Source: Comamonas sp. Y33R10-2
Lineage (GTDB): Bacteria > Pseudomonadota > Gammaproteobacteria > Burkholderiales > Burkholderiaceae_C
Direction: 5' to 3'
Length of the DNA: 64,000 nt
Assembly: GCF_019355935.1 (NCBI RefSeq)
Contig: NZ_CP079925.1
Location: 1,798,001 to 1,862,000 of the forward strand
The notes beneath the pieces are model-generated. The model ran no database searches. It was not told where the DNA came from and saw nothing but the letters and a program-made list of their open reading frames with translations. Positions 25,625 through 34,957 of the stretch are shown here, in pieces. A program made the position numbers and the translations under genes. Positions within the stretch are counted from its first letter, which is position 1. Each line of letters starts with the position of its first letter.

Positions 25625-27103
25625 ATGAGCGCTTTCAACGACACGCCACCCGATGCCACCAGCCCTGTACCGCTAGAGTACGAGCGGCGCACCACGGCGC
25701 GTTCCCCAGTAGGCCTGAATCTTTTTTGGCGCACTTTTTGCCTGCTGGCTTTGCTGCTCGTGGGCAGTATTTTGGCCTGGCTGCAAACGCTCAGAGCCCT
25801 AGACTTTGAGCCGCGCACGCTGCAAACAGCCAAACAAGTCGCCTCCATGGTGACTCTGAGCCGTGCGGCGCTGGAGCACTCTGACGCGATCAATCGCGTC
25901 TCGCTCATCAAAACCATGGCCGACAAAGAAGGCGTGCGCATTTTGCCGCGCGAGCCCGGCGACAATTTTGAGCTGCTCGAGCAAAACTCCTTGGGCCAAA
26001 AGCTTACTGATGAACTGTCGACTCGCTTGGGCTACGGCACTGTAGTGGCTCGCAGCGTCAACGGCGAGCAGGGATTGTGGGTAGGTTTCACCATCAACGG
26101 TGACCGCAACTGGATGCTGATGGACCAGTCACGCTTTACCCCCGCCAGCGGGCAGACATGGCTGATTTGGCTGATCACTGCCGCCATGCTTTCGCTAACT
26201 GGTGCGGCTGCCATTGCACGATTGATCAATCGCCCTCTCAAGCAACTGTCGTATGCAGCCAACCGTGTGCGAGAAGGTGACTTTGACGCAAGCCAGCTCG
26301 ATGAAGAGGCCGTGACCAGCGAAATCCGCGAGGTCAATATCGGCTTTAACCGCATGGCCAAGAAACTGGCCAAGTTGGAGCAAGACCGCGCTGTAATGCT
26401 GGCGGGCATCTCCCACGACCTGCGCACACCACTTGCGCGCCTGCGCCTTGAGACTGAAATGAGCGTAGACGACGATGTGGCTCGCGAGCACATGGTGGCT
26501 GACATCGTGCAGCTAGACGCCACCATCGACAAGTTTTTGGATTACGCACGACCGGACCACCGCGTCATGCTCAGCCCCGTGGATCTCCATGCCGTGGTTG
26601 CCTCCTGCGTTTACGCCGTGCAGGACCACCGCGAACTGCAAATCACCATGAACGTGCCAGAAGACCTTTACGTCATGGCTGACGAGGTGGAGCTGGCGCG
26701 CGTGATCTCCAACCTGTTTGAAAACGCCCGCCGCTACGGCAAATCACCCTCTACAGATACCACCGAGGTTGATGTGATCGCTAAAGAAACCGAAAAGTGG
26801 GTAATCATCCGCATTCGTGACCACGGCAAGGGTGTTCCCCCCGAGCAATTAAGCAGACTGACGCAACCTTTCTTTAGAGGTGACACCGCCCGCACTGCCG
26901 CGGCTGGCGCAGGGCTGGGCCTTTCCATCGTCGATAAAACAGTGCTGCGCATGGGTGGTATGTTTGCCCTGTCCAACTCCTCCACAGGCGGGCTGGTCGC
27001 CCACTTGCAGCTAATGCGCGCCATGGGTGTCACCGCAGGGGGCGCACCGGAGCAGCGTTTGCAGCGCCCTCAGGTCAAGCGCAACCTGCCCCGCGATAAG
27101 TAG
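25625..27103 (+). CDS. envZ: EnvZ-like sensor histidine kinase
   Basis: A 492-residue membrane kinase. First helix about residues 36-56 (FLLALLLVGSILAWLQTL region), a periplasmic sensor of ~120 residues, second helix (WLIWLITAAMLSLTGAAAIA), a HAMP linker, an H-box LAGISHDLRTPLARLRLETE with the phosphorylated His, an N-box VISNLFENARRYGKSP, and a G-box GAGLGLSIVDKTVLRMGG. It phosphorylates OmpR in response to envelope or osmotic cues. The start is ATG 25625 rather than the TTG at 25616. The ~200-bp gap from ompR is larger than usual for this pair. Confidence 0.92.
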   Translation: MSAFNDTPPDATSPVPLEYERRTTARSPVGLNLFWRTFCLLALLLVGSILAWLQTLRALDFEPRTLQTAKQVASMVTLSRAALEHSDAINRVSLIKTMADKEGVRILPREPGDNFELLEQNSLGQKLTDELSTRLGYGTVVARSVNGEQGLWVGFTINGDRNWMLMDQSRFTPASGQTWLIWLITAAMLSLTGAAAIARLINRPLKQLSYAANRVREGDFDASQLDEEAVTSEIREVNIGFNRMAKKLAKLEQDRAVMLAGISHDLRTPLARLRLETEMSVDDDVAREHMVADIVQLDATIDKFLDYARPDHRVMLSPVDLHAVVASCVYAVQDHRELQITMNVPEDLYVMADEVELARVISNLFENARRYGKSPSTDTTEVDVIAKETEKWVIIRIRDHGKGVPPEQLSRLTQPFFRGDTARTAAAGAGLGLSIVDKTVLRMGGMFALSNSSTGGLVAHLQLMRAMGVTAGGAPEQRLQRPQVKRNLPRDK

Positions 27104-27189
27104 GGCGAACGACGGCTTCTCAAGTTGAGCTTGTTGGCTCTGATGGGGCAGCGCTAACCCTTCAGAGCCTTGACCACTAGGCGAAGTCT

Positions 27190-27669
27190 TCAAGCCTTAT
27201 AGAGCAAGACCACCGCACGCGCTTCCATCGCTTGCTTCAGGCCTACCGGGCCCATCTTCTCTGCCGTCTTGGCCTTTACGTTGACTTGCTCCACATCCAG
27301 CGCCAGCACGTCGGCAATGCGCTGGCGCATGGCTTCAATATACGGCGCCAGCTTGGGCGCTTGAGCAATGATGGTGCTGTCGATATTTCCCACCTCAAAA
27401 CCTTTGGCGCGCACGCGGCGCATGGCTTCGGCTAGCAGCACGGCGGAGTCTGCGCCTTTGAACTGGGCATCAGTATCTGAAAAATGGCGACCAATATCGC
27501 CCAGCGCAGCCGCACCAAACAGGGCGTCGGTAATCGCGTGCAGCAGCACGTCGGCATCCGAATGCCCCAGCAAACCCATTGTGTGCGGCACCTCCACACC
27601 GCCCAAAATCAACTTACGGCCTTCGACAAGTGCATGCACATCCCAGCCTTCACCAATACGAAAATTCAT
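27190..27669 (-). CDS. ispF: 2-C-methyl-D-erythritol 2,4-cyclodiphosphate synthase
   Basis: A 159-residue trimeric enzyme of the MEP isoprenoid pathway. Metal ligands are in [19 protein letters not shown] (Asp and His near residues 10-12) and the conserved [20 protein letters not shown]; the C-terminal [15 protein letters not shown] contains the CMP-binding Thr/Glu. It cyclises CDP-methylerythritol phosphate made by IspE. It is downstream of ispD on the same strand (82-bp gap). Confidence 0.95.
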   Translation of the reverse strand: MNFRIGEGWDVHALVEGRKLILGGVEVPHTMGLLGHSDADVLLHAITDALFGAAALGDIGRHFSDTDAQFKGADSAVLLAEAMRRVRAKGFEVGNIDSTIIAQAPKLAPYIEAMRQRIADVLALDVEQVNVKAKTAEKMGPVGLKQAMEARAVVLLYKA

Positions 27670-27751
27670 ATTAAATCCTTGTCTAGTCCTTTTAAATTAA
27701 GGACTTATAGCTATCAATTTGATAATTATTTAATAAGAGTTAGAGCGATTC

Positions 27752-28609
27752 TTAACGAGCAGAGCGGCGCTGCATCAACACCGCCTCAGCCAAAGCAAAG
27801 TCATCCGGATAAGTCACTTTAAAGTTCTGCGCACCGCCGGGCACCAGCAGCGGTGCATGGCCTGCAAACTCCATGGCACTGGCTTCATCCGTGACCGCAT
27901 CGCCCGCGGCCTTCAATGCAGACAACAACGCGCCGATGCGGAACATTTGCGGCGTCTGCGCCAGCCATTTATCGCTACGATCCACGGTCTGCGCAACGCG
28001 AGCAGAGCCCTGATCTGAAGATTGCTGCTTTAAGGTATCAGGCAACTTCAGGGCCAACAGGCCGCCCACGGCATCGGGCAGGCAAGCATTCATCAGCGCA
28101 TTAACCTGCGCAGCCGTCACCAAACAGCGGGCAGCATCATGTACCAGCGCCCAGTCCTCTGGGCTTGCGCCCATGCGCAGCAGCTCTTGCAAACCATTAG
28201 TCACCGTCTCTGCGCGGGTTGCTCCGCCATGGGGAGCCACCGTCAAACGGCTTTCAAGCTCGCGGCCCTGCCAAAAATGATCCGCAGGCGAGGTCACTAC
28301 CAACACCTTGTGCATGCGTTCGACTTGCAGCATGGCCGCCAATGTGTGCATGACCATAGGCTGACCCGCCACGCTCTGGTATTGCTTAGGCAGCTCCGGC
28401 GCAAGCGCATCCGCCGCAATGGCGCGCAAGCCCACTCCCGCGCAGGGAATCAACGCCCAGCAGCGCGGTACGGCAGCGTGCTCGCTCAGAAGTGAAGTCA
28501 CTGAAGCAGCGCCTGTGTATGCACCTGTATTAGTCCTTGTGTTTGCGCTTGTATTGGCGTTTGCCTTTGCATCCGGCATGGACTCAGGCGAAATAAAGCT
28601 ATCTGTCAT
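27752..28609 (-). CDS. ispD: 2-C-methyl-D-erythritol 4-phosphate cytidylyltransferase, N-terminally extended
   Basis: 285 residues from ATG 28609 (family usual ~230). Nucleotidyltransferase motifs: WALIPCAGVGLRA, PKQYQSVAGQPMVMHTL, GGATRAETVTNGL, VHDAARCLVTAAQVN and a C-terminal VTYPDDFALAEAVLMQR. It makes CDP-methylerythritol in the MEP pathway and pairs with ispF. The first ~50 residues are low-complexity (NANTSANTRTNTGAYTG), encoded by imperfect 6-9-bp repeats, and are not part of the fold. The start could also be ATG ~28579, and translation might begin nearer the domain. It is divergent from mfd. Confidence 0.88.
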   Translation of the reverse strand: MTDSFISPESMPDAKANANTSANTRTNTGAYTGAASVTSLLSEHAAVPRCWALIPCAGVGLRAIAADALAPELPKQYQSVAGQPMVMHTLAAMLQVERMHKVLVVTSPADHFWQGRELESRLTVAPHGGATRAETVTNGLQELLRMGASPEDWALVHDAARCLVTAAQVNALMNACLPDAVGGLLALKLPDTLKQQSSDQGSARVAQTVDRSDKWLAQTPQMFRIGALLSALKAAGDAVTDEASAMEFAGHAPLLVPGGAQNFKVTYPDDFALAEAVLMQRRSAR

Positions 28610-28869
28610 GCGCTGTATTTTAAAATTACGGTTTAGCCCGAAAGCGGCTTGTTCAATTATTGAGCCGAAGCTTTCGGCTTGCATCACAAAGAGTTGTCCC
28701 CATTTTGAGTGAATGCGTCGCCAAACATCAGCGCTGTGCTGACTGGCCTATGAGTCCAGCCTCTAAGTTCATCCTTAAGGGCCAGACTCAACCGCGCTTG
28801 ATCTGTCCCCGTTTTAATGCAGGCAGCCAGCCCAACGGCGCGGCTGCCCCCGCTCGTCTGTGAAAAACC

Positions 28870-31800
28870 ATGCAACTGCCCAAGCTCACTCCTGGTAAAC
28901 GCTTTCACCTGCCCCGCCCCACTGGCAGCGCCGATGCGCTGCTGCTGGCCAAGCTCGGCGAGCGTGAGAAGGCCGATGGCCGCGTCACCGCCATCATCAC
29001 GGCCGATGCTGCGGACGCGCAGCGCTTGATGGAGGAGATGGCCTTTTTCGCACCCGAGCTGCGCTGCGCCCTTTTCCCCGACTGGGAAACCCTCCCCTAC
29101 GACAGCTTCTCGCCCCATCAAGACCTGATCAGCGAGCGCTTGGCCGCCCTGTGGCGCATTAACCAGCGTGACAAGGAGCAAGGCGCCGATGTGGTCATCG
29201 TGCCTGCCACTACAGCGCTGTACCGGCTCGCTCCGCCCTCTTTTTTGGCCGGCTACACCTTTGAATTCAAAAGCGGGCAAAAGCTCGATGAAGCCAAGCT
29301 CAAAGCCCAACTCACGCTGGCCGGCTACCAGCATGTGTCGCAAGTGGTCAGCCACGGCGAATATGCTGTGCGCGGCGGCTTGATTGACCTATTCCCCATG
29401 GGCTCCTTGGTGCCCTACCGTGTCGATTTGTTTGATAACGAAATCGACTCCATCCGCACATTTGACCCAGACAGCCAGCGCAGCCTCTACCCAGTGCCTG
29501 AGGTGCGCCTGCTGCCCGGGCGCGAGTTCCCTATGGATGAGGAGGCCCGCGCCAAGTTCCGCAGCCGCTGGCGCGAGATGCTCGAAGGCGACCCCACCCG
29601 CAGCCGTATCTACAAAGATATGGGACAGGGCATTGCCACCGCCGGTATTGAGTACTACCTGCCACTGTTTTTTGACGAAACCGCGACTGTTTTTGATTAC
29701 TTGGGTGACGAAGCGAACGTGGTTTTGCATGGTGATCTAGAACCTGCTTTCCAGCGCTTTTGGCAAGACACCAAGGACCGCTACCGCTTGGTGCAGGGCG
29801 ACCCAGACCACCCTGCCCTGCCGCCAGAATCACTGTTCCTGACTTCAGAGCAGTTCTATACCCGCAGCAAAGAGCACGCACAACTAGCCCTGCGAGCCGG
29901 CACCGAAGACGTGGCTGACAGCGCCATTTTTCAGAAGCTGGAAGACCTGTCTGTGGTGCGCGGCGCTGAAGACCCGCTGGCTAAGCTGCAAAAACATATA
30001 GCAGCAAGTTCAACCCGTACCTTGCTTTTGGCCGAATCAGACGGTAGGCGCGAAAGCCTGCTGGATTTTTTCCGTGCCTCAGGCGTCAACCCTCCTGTGT
30101 TCGATTCGCTGGCGGAATTCCTAGCCGACAACACCGAAAAAATCGGCATCGCCACCTCAGCCCTGATGACGGGCTTTGCATGGGTGGCGGAAGGTTTGGA
30201 CTTTGTCACCGAGACTGAGCTGTTCGCCACCAGCCCCACCGGGCGCCGCCGCCGCAGGCAAGAGCAGGTCAGCGATGTAGAAGCGCTGATTAAAGACTTG
30301 TCAGAGCTAAAGGTGGGTGACCCCATCGTTCACTCCGACCACGGCATTGGCCGCTACCGTGGCCTGATCAATATGGACATGGGCCAGAAAAACCCTGACG
30401 GCACGCCCGCGCTGCAAGAGTTTTTGCATCTGGAATACGCCGCCAGCGCCGTGCTTTATGTGCCTGTCAGCCAGTTGCACTACATCAGCCGCTACACCGG
30501 CGTATCGCCTGATGATGCGCCCCTGCACAAACTAGGCGGCGCGCAATGGGAAAAAGCCAAGCGCAAGGCCGCCGAGCAGGTGCGCGACTCGGCTGCCGAG
30601 CTGCTCAACATTTACGCCCGCCGCGCAGCACGTGTGGGCCATGCTTTCCGCTTCCCTACGGCTGATTACGAGCAGTTTGTGGCCGACTTTGGCTTTGATG
30701 AGACGCCCGACCAGAACGCAGCCATTCATGCCGTGATTCAAGACATGATTTCGCCCCAGCCTATGGACCGCTTGGTTTGTGGCGATGTGGGCTTTGGCAA
30801 GACCGAGGTTGCGCTGCGTGCCGCGTTTGTTGCGGCCATGGGCGGCAAGCAGGTGGCGCTGCTGGCCCCCACCACGCTGCTGGCCGAGCAGCATTACCAG
30901 ACGCTGGTCGATCGCTTCTCCAAATGGCCCATCAAGGTGGCCGAGGTTTCGCGTTTCCGTTCTGGCAAAGAGATTACCGCCGCCATCAAGGGCATTGCCG
31001 ACGGCACGGTGGACATTGTGGTCGGCACGCACAAGCTATTGAGCGAATCGACCCAGTTCAAGAACTTGGGCCTGCTCATCATCGACGAGGAACACCGATT
31101 TGGCGTGCGCCATAAAGAGGCCATGAAGGCCATGCGCGCCGAAGTCGACATCTTGACGCTGACCGCCACCCCCATTCCCCGCACCATGGGCATGGCGCTG
31201 GAAGGCTTGAGGGATTTATCGGTGATTGCGACCGCCCCACAACGACGTCTTGCTATCAAAACCTTTGTGCGCAACGAAGGCACGGGCGTGATTCGCGAAG
31301 CGGTGCTGCGTGAATTGAAGCGCGGCGGGCAGGTTTATTTTCTGCACAACGAAGTCGAAACCATCGAAAACCGCAAGCAAAAACTCGAAGAAATCTTGCC
31401 CGAAGCGCGCATCGCCGTGGCCCACGGCCAGATGCCCGAGCGCGAGTTGGAAAAAGTCATGCGCGACTTTGTGGCACAGCGCTACAACATCTTGCTGTGC
31501 TCGACCATCATCGAAACCGGTATCGACGTTCCATCAGCCAACACCATCCTTATCAGCCGCGCTGACAAGTTTGGTCTTGCCCAGCTGCACCAGCTGCGCG
31601 GCCGTGTGGGCCGCAGCCACCATCAGGCCTATGCCTATTTGATGGTGCCGGACATGGACAGCCTGACCAAACACGCCCAGCAGCGGCTGGAAGCGATTCA
31701 GCAAATGGAAGAGCTGGGCAGCGGCTTTTACTTGGCCATGCACGACTTGGAAATTCGCGGCGCAGGTGAGGTACTGGGCGAGAACCAAAGCGGCAATATG

Positions 31801-32361
31801 CTCGAAGTGGGCTTTCAGCTCTATAACGAAATGCTGTCCGAGGCCGTGCGCAGCCTCAAGGCGGGCAAAGAGCCTGACCTGCTCTCGCCCCTGTCCGCAT
31901 CGACGGACATCAATCTGCACGCCCCCGCCCTGCTGCCCAACGATTACTGCGGCGATGTGCACCTGCGCCTGTCGTTCTACAAAAAGCTGGCCACCGCCAA
32001 GACGGCCGATCAGATCGACACCTTGCTGGAAGAAATCGTGGATCGCTTTGGCAAGCTACCTGCGCAGGCTCAGACCCTCATCGACGTGCACCGCCTGCGT
32101 GTACTGTCTGCGCCCTATGGCGTCATCAAGGTCGATGCGGCGCCCGGCGTGATCAACATCACTTTCAAACCCCAGCCGCCGATTGATCCGATGAACATCA
32201 TTCAATTGATTCAAAAGAACAAGCACATCAAGTTGGCGGGCAACGAAAAGCTGCGCATCGAAAAAGAGTTGGAGAACCCCAAGGACCGGGCGCAAATGGT
32301 GCGCGATGTGCTTCGCAGTCTGGGCCAGCCGCTCAAAACTGAAACCGAGGTGCACGCTTAA
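28870..32361 (+). CDS. mfd: Transcription-repair coupling factor Mfd
   Basis: A 1163-residue DNA translocase. An N-terminal UvrB-like region (about residues 20-350) is followed by the RNA-polymerase-interacting domain (about 480-560, SDHGIGRYRGLINMDMG), a RecG-like helicase core with Walker A GDVGFGKTEVALRAAF and Walker B LIIDEEHRFGV, motif VI QLRGRVGRSHHQAYAYL, and a C-terminal inhibitory domain. It removes stalled RNA polymerase from lesions and recruits UvrA. Full length, no sign of damage. Confidence 0.97.
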   Translation: MQLPKLTPGKRFHLPRPTGSADALLLAKLGEREKADGRVTAIITADAADAQRLMEEMAFFAPELRCALFPDWETLPYDSFSPHQDLISERLAALWRINQRDKEQGADVVIVPATTALYRLAPPSFLAGYTFEFKSGQKLDEAKLKAQLTLAGYQHVSQVVSHGEYAVRGGLIDLFPMGSLVPYRVDLFDNEIDSIRTFDPDSQRSLYPVPEVRLLPGREFPMDEEARAKFRSRWREMLEGDPTRSRIYKDMGQGIATAGIEYYLPLFFDETATVFDYLGDEANVVLHGDLEPAFQRFWQDTKDRYRLVQGDPDHPALPPESLFLTSEQFYTRSKEHAQLALRAGTEDVADSAIFQKLEDLSVVRGAEDPLAKLQKHIAASSTRTLLLAESDGRRESLLDFFRASGVNPPVFDSLAEFLADNTEKIGIATSALMTGFAWVAEGLDFVTETELFATSPTGRRRRRQEQVSDVEALIKDLSELKVGDPIVHSDHGIGRYRGLINMDMGQKNPDGTPALQEFLHLEYAASAVLYVPVSQLHYISRYTGVSPDDAPLHKLGGAQWEKAKRKAAEQVRDSAAELLNIYARRAARVGHAFRFPTADYEQFVADFGFDETPDQNAAIHAVIQDMISPQPMDRLVCGDVGFGKTEVALRAAFVAAMGGKQVALLAPTTLLAEQHYQTLVDRFSKWPIKVAEVSRFRSGKEITAAIKGIADGTVDIVVGTHKLLSESTQFKNLGLLIIDEEHRFGVRHKEAMKAMRAEVDILTLTATPIPRTMGMALEGLRDLSVIATAPQRRLAIKTFVRNEGTGVIREAVLRELKRGGQVYFLHNEVETIENRKQKLEEILPEARIAVAHGQMPERELEKVMRDFVAQRYNILLCSTIIETGIDVPSANTILISRADKFGLAQLHQLRGRVGRSHHQAYAYLMVPDMDSLTKHAQQRLEAIQQMEELGSGFYLAMHDLEIRGAGEVLGENQSGNMLEVGFQLYNEMLSEAVRSLKAGKEPDLLSPLSASTDINLHAPALLPNDYCGDVHLRLSFYKKLATAKTADQIDTLLEEIVDRFGKLPAQAQTLIDVHRLRVLSAPYGVIKVDAAPGVINITFKPQPPIDPMNIIQLIQKNKHIKLAGNEKLRIEKELENPKDRAQMVRDVLRSLGQPLKTETEVHA

Positions 32362-32611
32362 GCTTTGTGTCTATATGAAGGGGCCTGTTTTCACGAGCAA
32401 AACGCCCCACCCCTTCATCGACCAACTAAACTGCGTTGTGCGGCCGCGCTGGACAATGGCATCAGCTGCTTGCACAACTAGTGAAAGCCGCAGACATTCA
32501 GCCGCAGCAAGCCCGCGCATCAGCGCGATAATGGCAGCCATATCCGGCCAGAGCGGCAAAGCGCCGTGCTGGCCTCTATTTCTGCCCCACCTGCATTCGC
32601 ATATACACGCA

Positions 32612-33325
32612 ATGACTGACGCTACAGAATTCGCTCCCGGCCTGATGATTCGCGGCATTACCGCACCGCAAAAGCTCAGCGACTACAAGCTCATCGCTTT
32701 TGACATGGACTCGACGCTGATCACCATCGAGTGCATTGACGAAATTGCTGACGCCACAGGCAAGAAGGAAGAAGTCGCCGCCATCACCGAAGCCACCATG
32801 CGCGGCGAAATTACCGACTTCAAAGACAGCCTGCGCCAGCGCGTAGGCAAGCTGGTCGGCGTGACTGATGCCGACATGGCCCGTGTTTTGCAGGAGCGCC
32901 TCAAGCTCTCGGCCGGTGCTGAGACCTTGGTCAAAGCCGCCAAGGCTGCTGGCTTGAAGGTGCTGCTGGTCTCCGGCGGCTTTACCTACTTTGCCGAACA
33001 TGTGCGCGGCTTGCTCAATATCGACTTTGTGCGCGCCAATGTGCTGGAGTCTAAAGACGGTGTGCTGACCGGTGGCTTGGTCGAGCAAGCCTGGGGCGAT
33101 ATTTGCGACGGCGCTGAAAAACGCCGCACGCTGCTAGAAGTAGCCTCACTCATCGGAATTGACGCCAGCCAGTGCATTGCCGTGGGCGATGGCAGCAATG
33201 ACATCCCCATGATGCAGGCAGCAGGCCTGTCCGTGGCTTACCACGCCAAGCCCCGCGTTCGCAACGAGGCCAAGGTTGCCATCAACGAAGGCGGACTCGA
33301 TCGCCTGCTGGAAGTTCTCAAGTAA
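32612..33325 (+). CDS. serB: Phosphoserine phosphatase
   Basis: A 237-residue HAD hydrolase starting MTDATEFAPGLMIRG. Motif I is FDMDSTLITIECIDEIA with the nucleophile Asp; motif II SGG in VLLVSGGFTYFAEHVRGLL; motifs III/IV a conserved Lys and GDGSNDIPMMQAAGLSVAYH. It makes serine from phosphoserine. ATG 32612 fits the family start; the frame is open further upstream to 32306, overlapping the mfd end, but that part is not conserved. The 250-bp gap after mfd holds no gene that I can see. Confidence 0.93.
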   Translation: MTDATEFAPGLMIRGITAPQKLSDYKLIAFDMDSTLITIECIDEIADATGKKEEVAAITEATMRGEITDFKDSLRQRVGKLVGVTDADMARVLQERLKLSAGAETLVKAAKAAGLKVLLVSGGFTYFAEHVRGLLNIDFVRANVLESKDGVLTGGLVEQAWGDICDGAEKRRTLLEVASLIGIDASQCIAVGDGSNDIPMMQAAGLSVAYHAKPRVRNEAKVAINEGGLDRLLEVLK

Positions 33326-33345
33326 TCCAGCCTGACGCTCATTAC

Positions 33346-33380
33346 CTAAAAGCCGCCGCAATACCTGCTGCGGCTTTTTG
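33346..33380 (+). terminator. Terminator after serB
   Basis: Stem AAAAGCCGC/GCGGCTTTTT with a loop of about 12 nt, about 20 bp past the serB stop. Confidence 0.8.
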
Positions 33381-33466
33381 CTTGCCCACTTCATTGAGGC
33401 GACTGGGTGATGCACGGCTTTGCTAAAGTGTTCTACACCCAAGCTCCTCAACCCAAAGGTAAGCCA

Positions 33467-34024
33467 ATGAGTAAACCCAAAATCGCCGTCATCGTCGGCA
33501 GCCTCAGCAAGCAATCGATTAACCGCAAGCTCGGCGAAGGGCTCGCCAAGCTCATGCAAGATCAAGCTGAATTCGAATTTATCGATATCGGCCACCTGCC
33601 GCTTTACAACCGCGACTTTGACAACATGCCTGACTTCAAGCCCTTTGAAGACATCAAGCCCCAAATTCGCGGCTGCCAAGGCGTGCTGTTTATCACCCCT
33701 GAGTACAACCGCTCCATTCCCTCTGCACTCAAAAATGTGCTGGATGGTTTGAGCCGCCCCTATGGGAAGAGCGTTTGGGCAGGCATTCCCGCAGCCGTCA
33801 TTGGCAGCTCGCCCGGTGGCGCCGCATCTGCCATGGCCCAGCAGCACTTGCGCAATGTGCTGGTGTCTCTAGACATGCCCACCATGGCCCAGCCCGAAGG
33901 TTTTGTACGCTGGTCTGACACCCTGCTTGACGCAGACGGCAATATCGGCGCTGCCAGCCATGATTTTTTGAGCAAATTCATGAGCAAATTTCTGGCCTGG
34001 GTCCAACTCAACTCCAAGAAATAA
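33467..34024 (+). CDS. NADPH-dependent FMN reductase family protein
   Basis: A 185-residue flavodoxin-like reductase. FMN-phosphate loop IAVIVGSLSKQSINRKLGEG, the family signature LFITPEYNRSIPSALKNVLD, and VIGSSPGGAASAMAQQHLR. This matches the chromate/quinone/azo reductase group (ChrR, YieF). Substrate not determinable. ATG 33467 (MSKPKIAVIVGS) has AAAGG upstream; an earlier ATG at 33410 is less likely. Single gene between two terminators. Confidence 0.87.
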   Translation: MSKPKIAVIVGSLSKQSINRKLGEGLAKLMQDQAEFEFIDIGHLPLYNRDFDNMPDFKPFEDIKPQIRGCQGVLFITPEYNRSIPSALKNVLDGLSRPYGKSVWAGIPAAVIGSSPGGAASAMAQQHLRNVLVSLDMPTMAQPEGFVRWSDTLLDADGNIGAASHDFLSKFMSKFLAWVQLNSKK

Positions 34025-34049
34025 TTACTTCAATTCATTGAATTGATAG

Positions 34050-34089
34050 CAAGCCTTGTAGTCTCTGCGGTGACTACAAGGCTTTTTTA
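34050..34089 (+). terminator. Terminator after the FMN reductase gene
   Basis: Stem AGCCTTGTAGTC/GACTACAAGGCT with a short loop followed by TTTTTTA. The following stretch to 34340 (AT-rich, then short hairpins AGGTC/GACCT at ~34190 and GAGAC/GTCTC at ~34280) holds the promoter and leader of the next gene. Confidence 0.85.
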
Positions 34090-34340
34090 TGTTTATTTTT
34101 CTATAAATAACGACAGGAACTTTTCTGCTCTCAGACTATTCCTACAATAGTCACGCAGCCGTATACACATCACAACAGCAGGCTGCCAAGGTCTGAGACC
34201 TGTCTTTTTACGGACAGTTTGTTCTCAAGGCCTTGAAATCTCCCCTTTAGCTACCAAATACCATAGCAAGCAGGCCACATGAGACAAGCGTCTCGAGGCA
34301 TGCTGGTGGGCTATCGCCTTTGTGCGACAGGCTGCCATCT

Positions 34341-34835
34341 ATGACAACCATGAATGGAAAACACTCTGTGAAGACTTCGTACCGTGCTGCCGCCTCCGTG
34401 ATCGCTATCGCTATTGCAGCGCTGTCTGTGCCTTCGCTGGCACAAGCCAAGCGCATGAACAGCAGCAAATCCGTGCGTCCTGCCAGCATTGGCAGCAAGG
34501 CTCCTGCTCAGCCCGCACCCGTGGCACCTAAGGCAGCAGCACCTGCTGCTCCAGCACCCGCAGCAGCTGCTCCTGCCGCTGCTCCAGCTGCCGCTGCTGC
34601 ACCTACTCGTGGCTCCGGCATGATGGGCACTATGGCTGGTGCTGCTGTCGGCGCTATTGCCGGCTCCATGGCTGGTAACGCTTTGGCTGGCGCCATGGGT
34701 GGCGACAAGGAAGCCGAAGCCAAGAAGGCTAAGGAAGAAGAGGCCCGCAAGGCCGAAGCAGAAGCCGCTGACCTGCAAAAGAAGCTCAACGAAGCCCAAG
34801 CCAAGGCTGAAGCCGCTCGCGCTGCAGCCAAGTAA
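34341..34835 (+). CDS. Exported alanine-rich glycine-zipper protein (hypothetical)
   Basis: A 164-residue protein from ATG 34341 (MTTMNGKHSVKTSYRAA); ATG 34350 is equally possible. A signal peptide (core ASVIAIAIAALSVPSLAQA) is followed by an Ala/Pro-rich linker, a glycine-zipper membrane-like segment (MAGAAVGAIAGSMAGNALAG, about residues 100-120) and a C-terminal highly charged coiled coil (EAKKAKEEEARKAEAEAADL ...). It is not assigned to a named family. The order resembles small envelope proteins that insert by glycine zippers. A terminator follows. Confidence 0.7.
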   Translation: MTTMNGKHSVKTSYRAAASVIAIAIAALSVPSLAQAKRMNSSKSVRPASIGSKAPAQPAPVAPKAAAPAAPAPAAAAPAAAPAAAAAPTRGSGMMGTMAGAAVGAIAGSMAGNALAGAMGGDKEAEAKKAKEEEARKAEAEAADLQKKLNEAQAKAEAARAAAK

Positions 34836-34865
34836 TCAGCCCTATCTGCTGATTTATCAGCTGAC

Positions 34866-34898
34866 AAAAAAGGACGCGCAAATAGCGCGTCCTTTTTT
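34866..34898. terminator. Bidirectional terminator between the Ala-rich gene and phnX
   Basis: Stem AAAAAAGGACGCGC/GCGCGTCCTTTTTT with a small AT loop. Symmetric runs allow it to serve both converging transcripts. Confidence 0.85.
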
Positions 34899-34911
34899 AT
34901 GTGCCTTTGAC

Positions 34912-34956
34912 AGCCGCTAACGCAAACCTTCGGTTTGCTCGGTGGTGTTAGCCGCT
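34912..34956. repeat. Short (45-bp) derivative of the dispersed repeat
   Basis: Begins AGCCGCTAAC and ends GGTGGTGTTAGCCGCT, the same termini as the 120-bp copies. It contains only the first internal hairpin (GCAAACC/GGTTTGC type) and lacks the ~75-bp core. It lies directly after the phnX stop codon. Confidence 0.75.
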
Positions 34957-34957
34957 C

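Noticed and set aside
32362..32611. Upstream extension of serB overlapping the mfd end
   Set aside because: The extra ~100 residues are not like SerB and start within mfd; the family start at 32612 is clear.
34090..34340. Possible small RNA before the Ala-rich gene
   Set aside because: Two small hairpins (near 34190 and 34280) are present, but no convincing promoter/terminator pair or known RNA family pattern could be made out.
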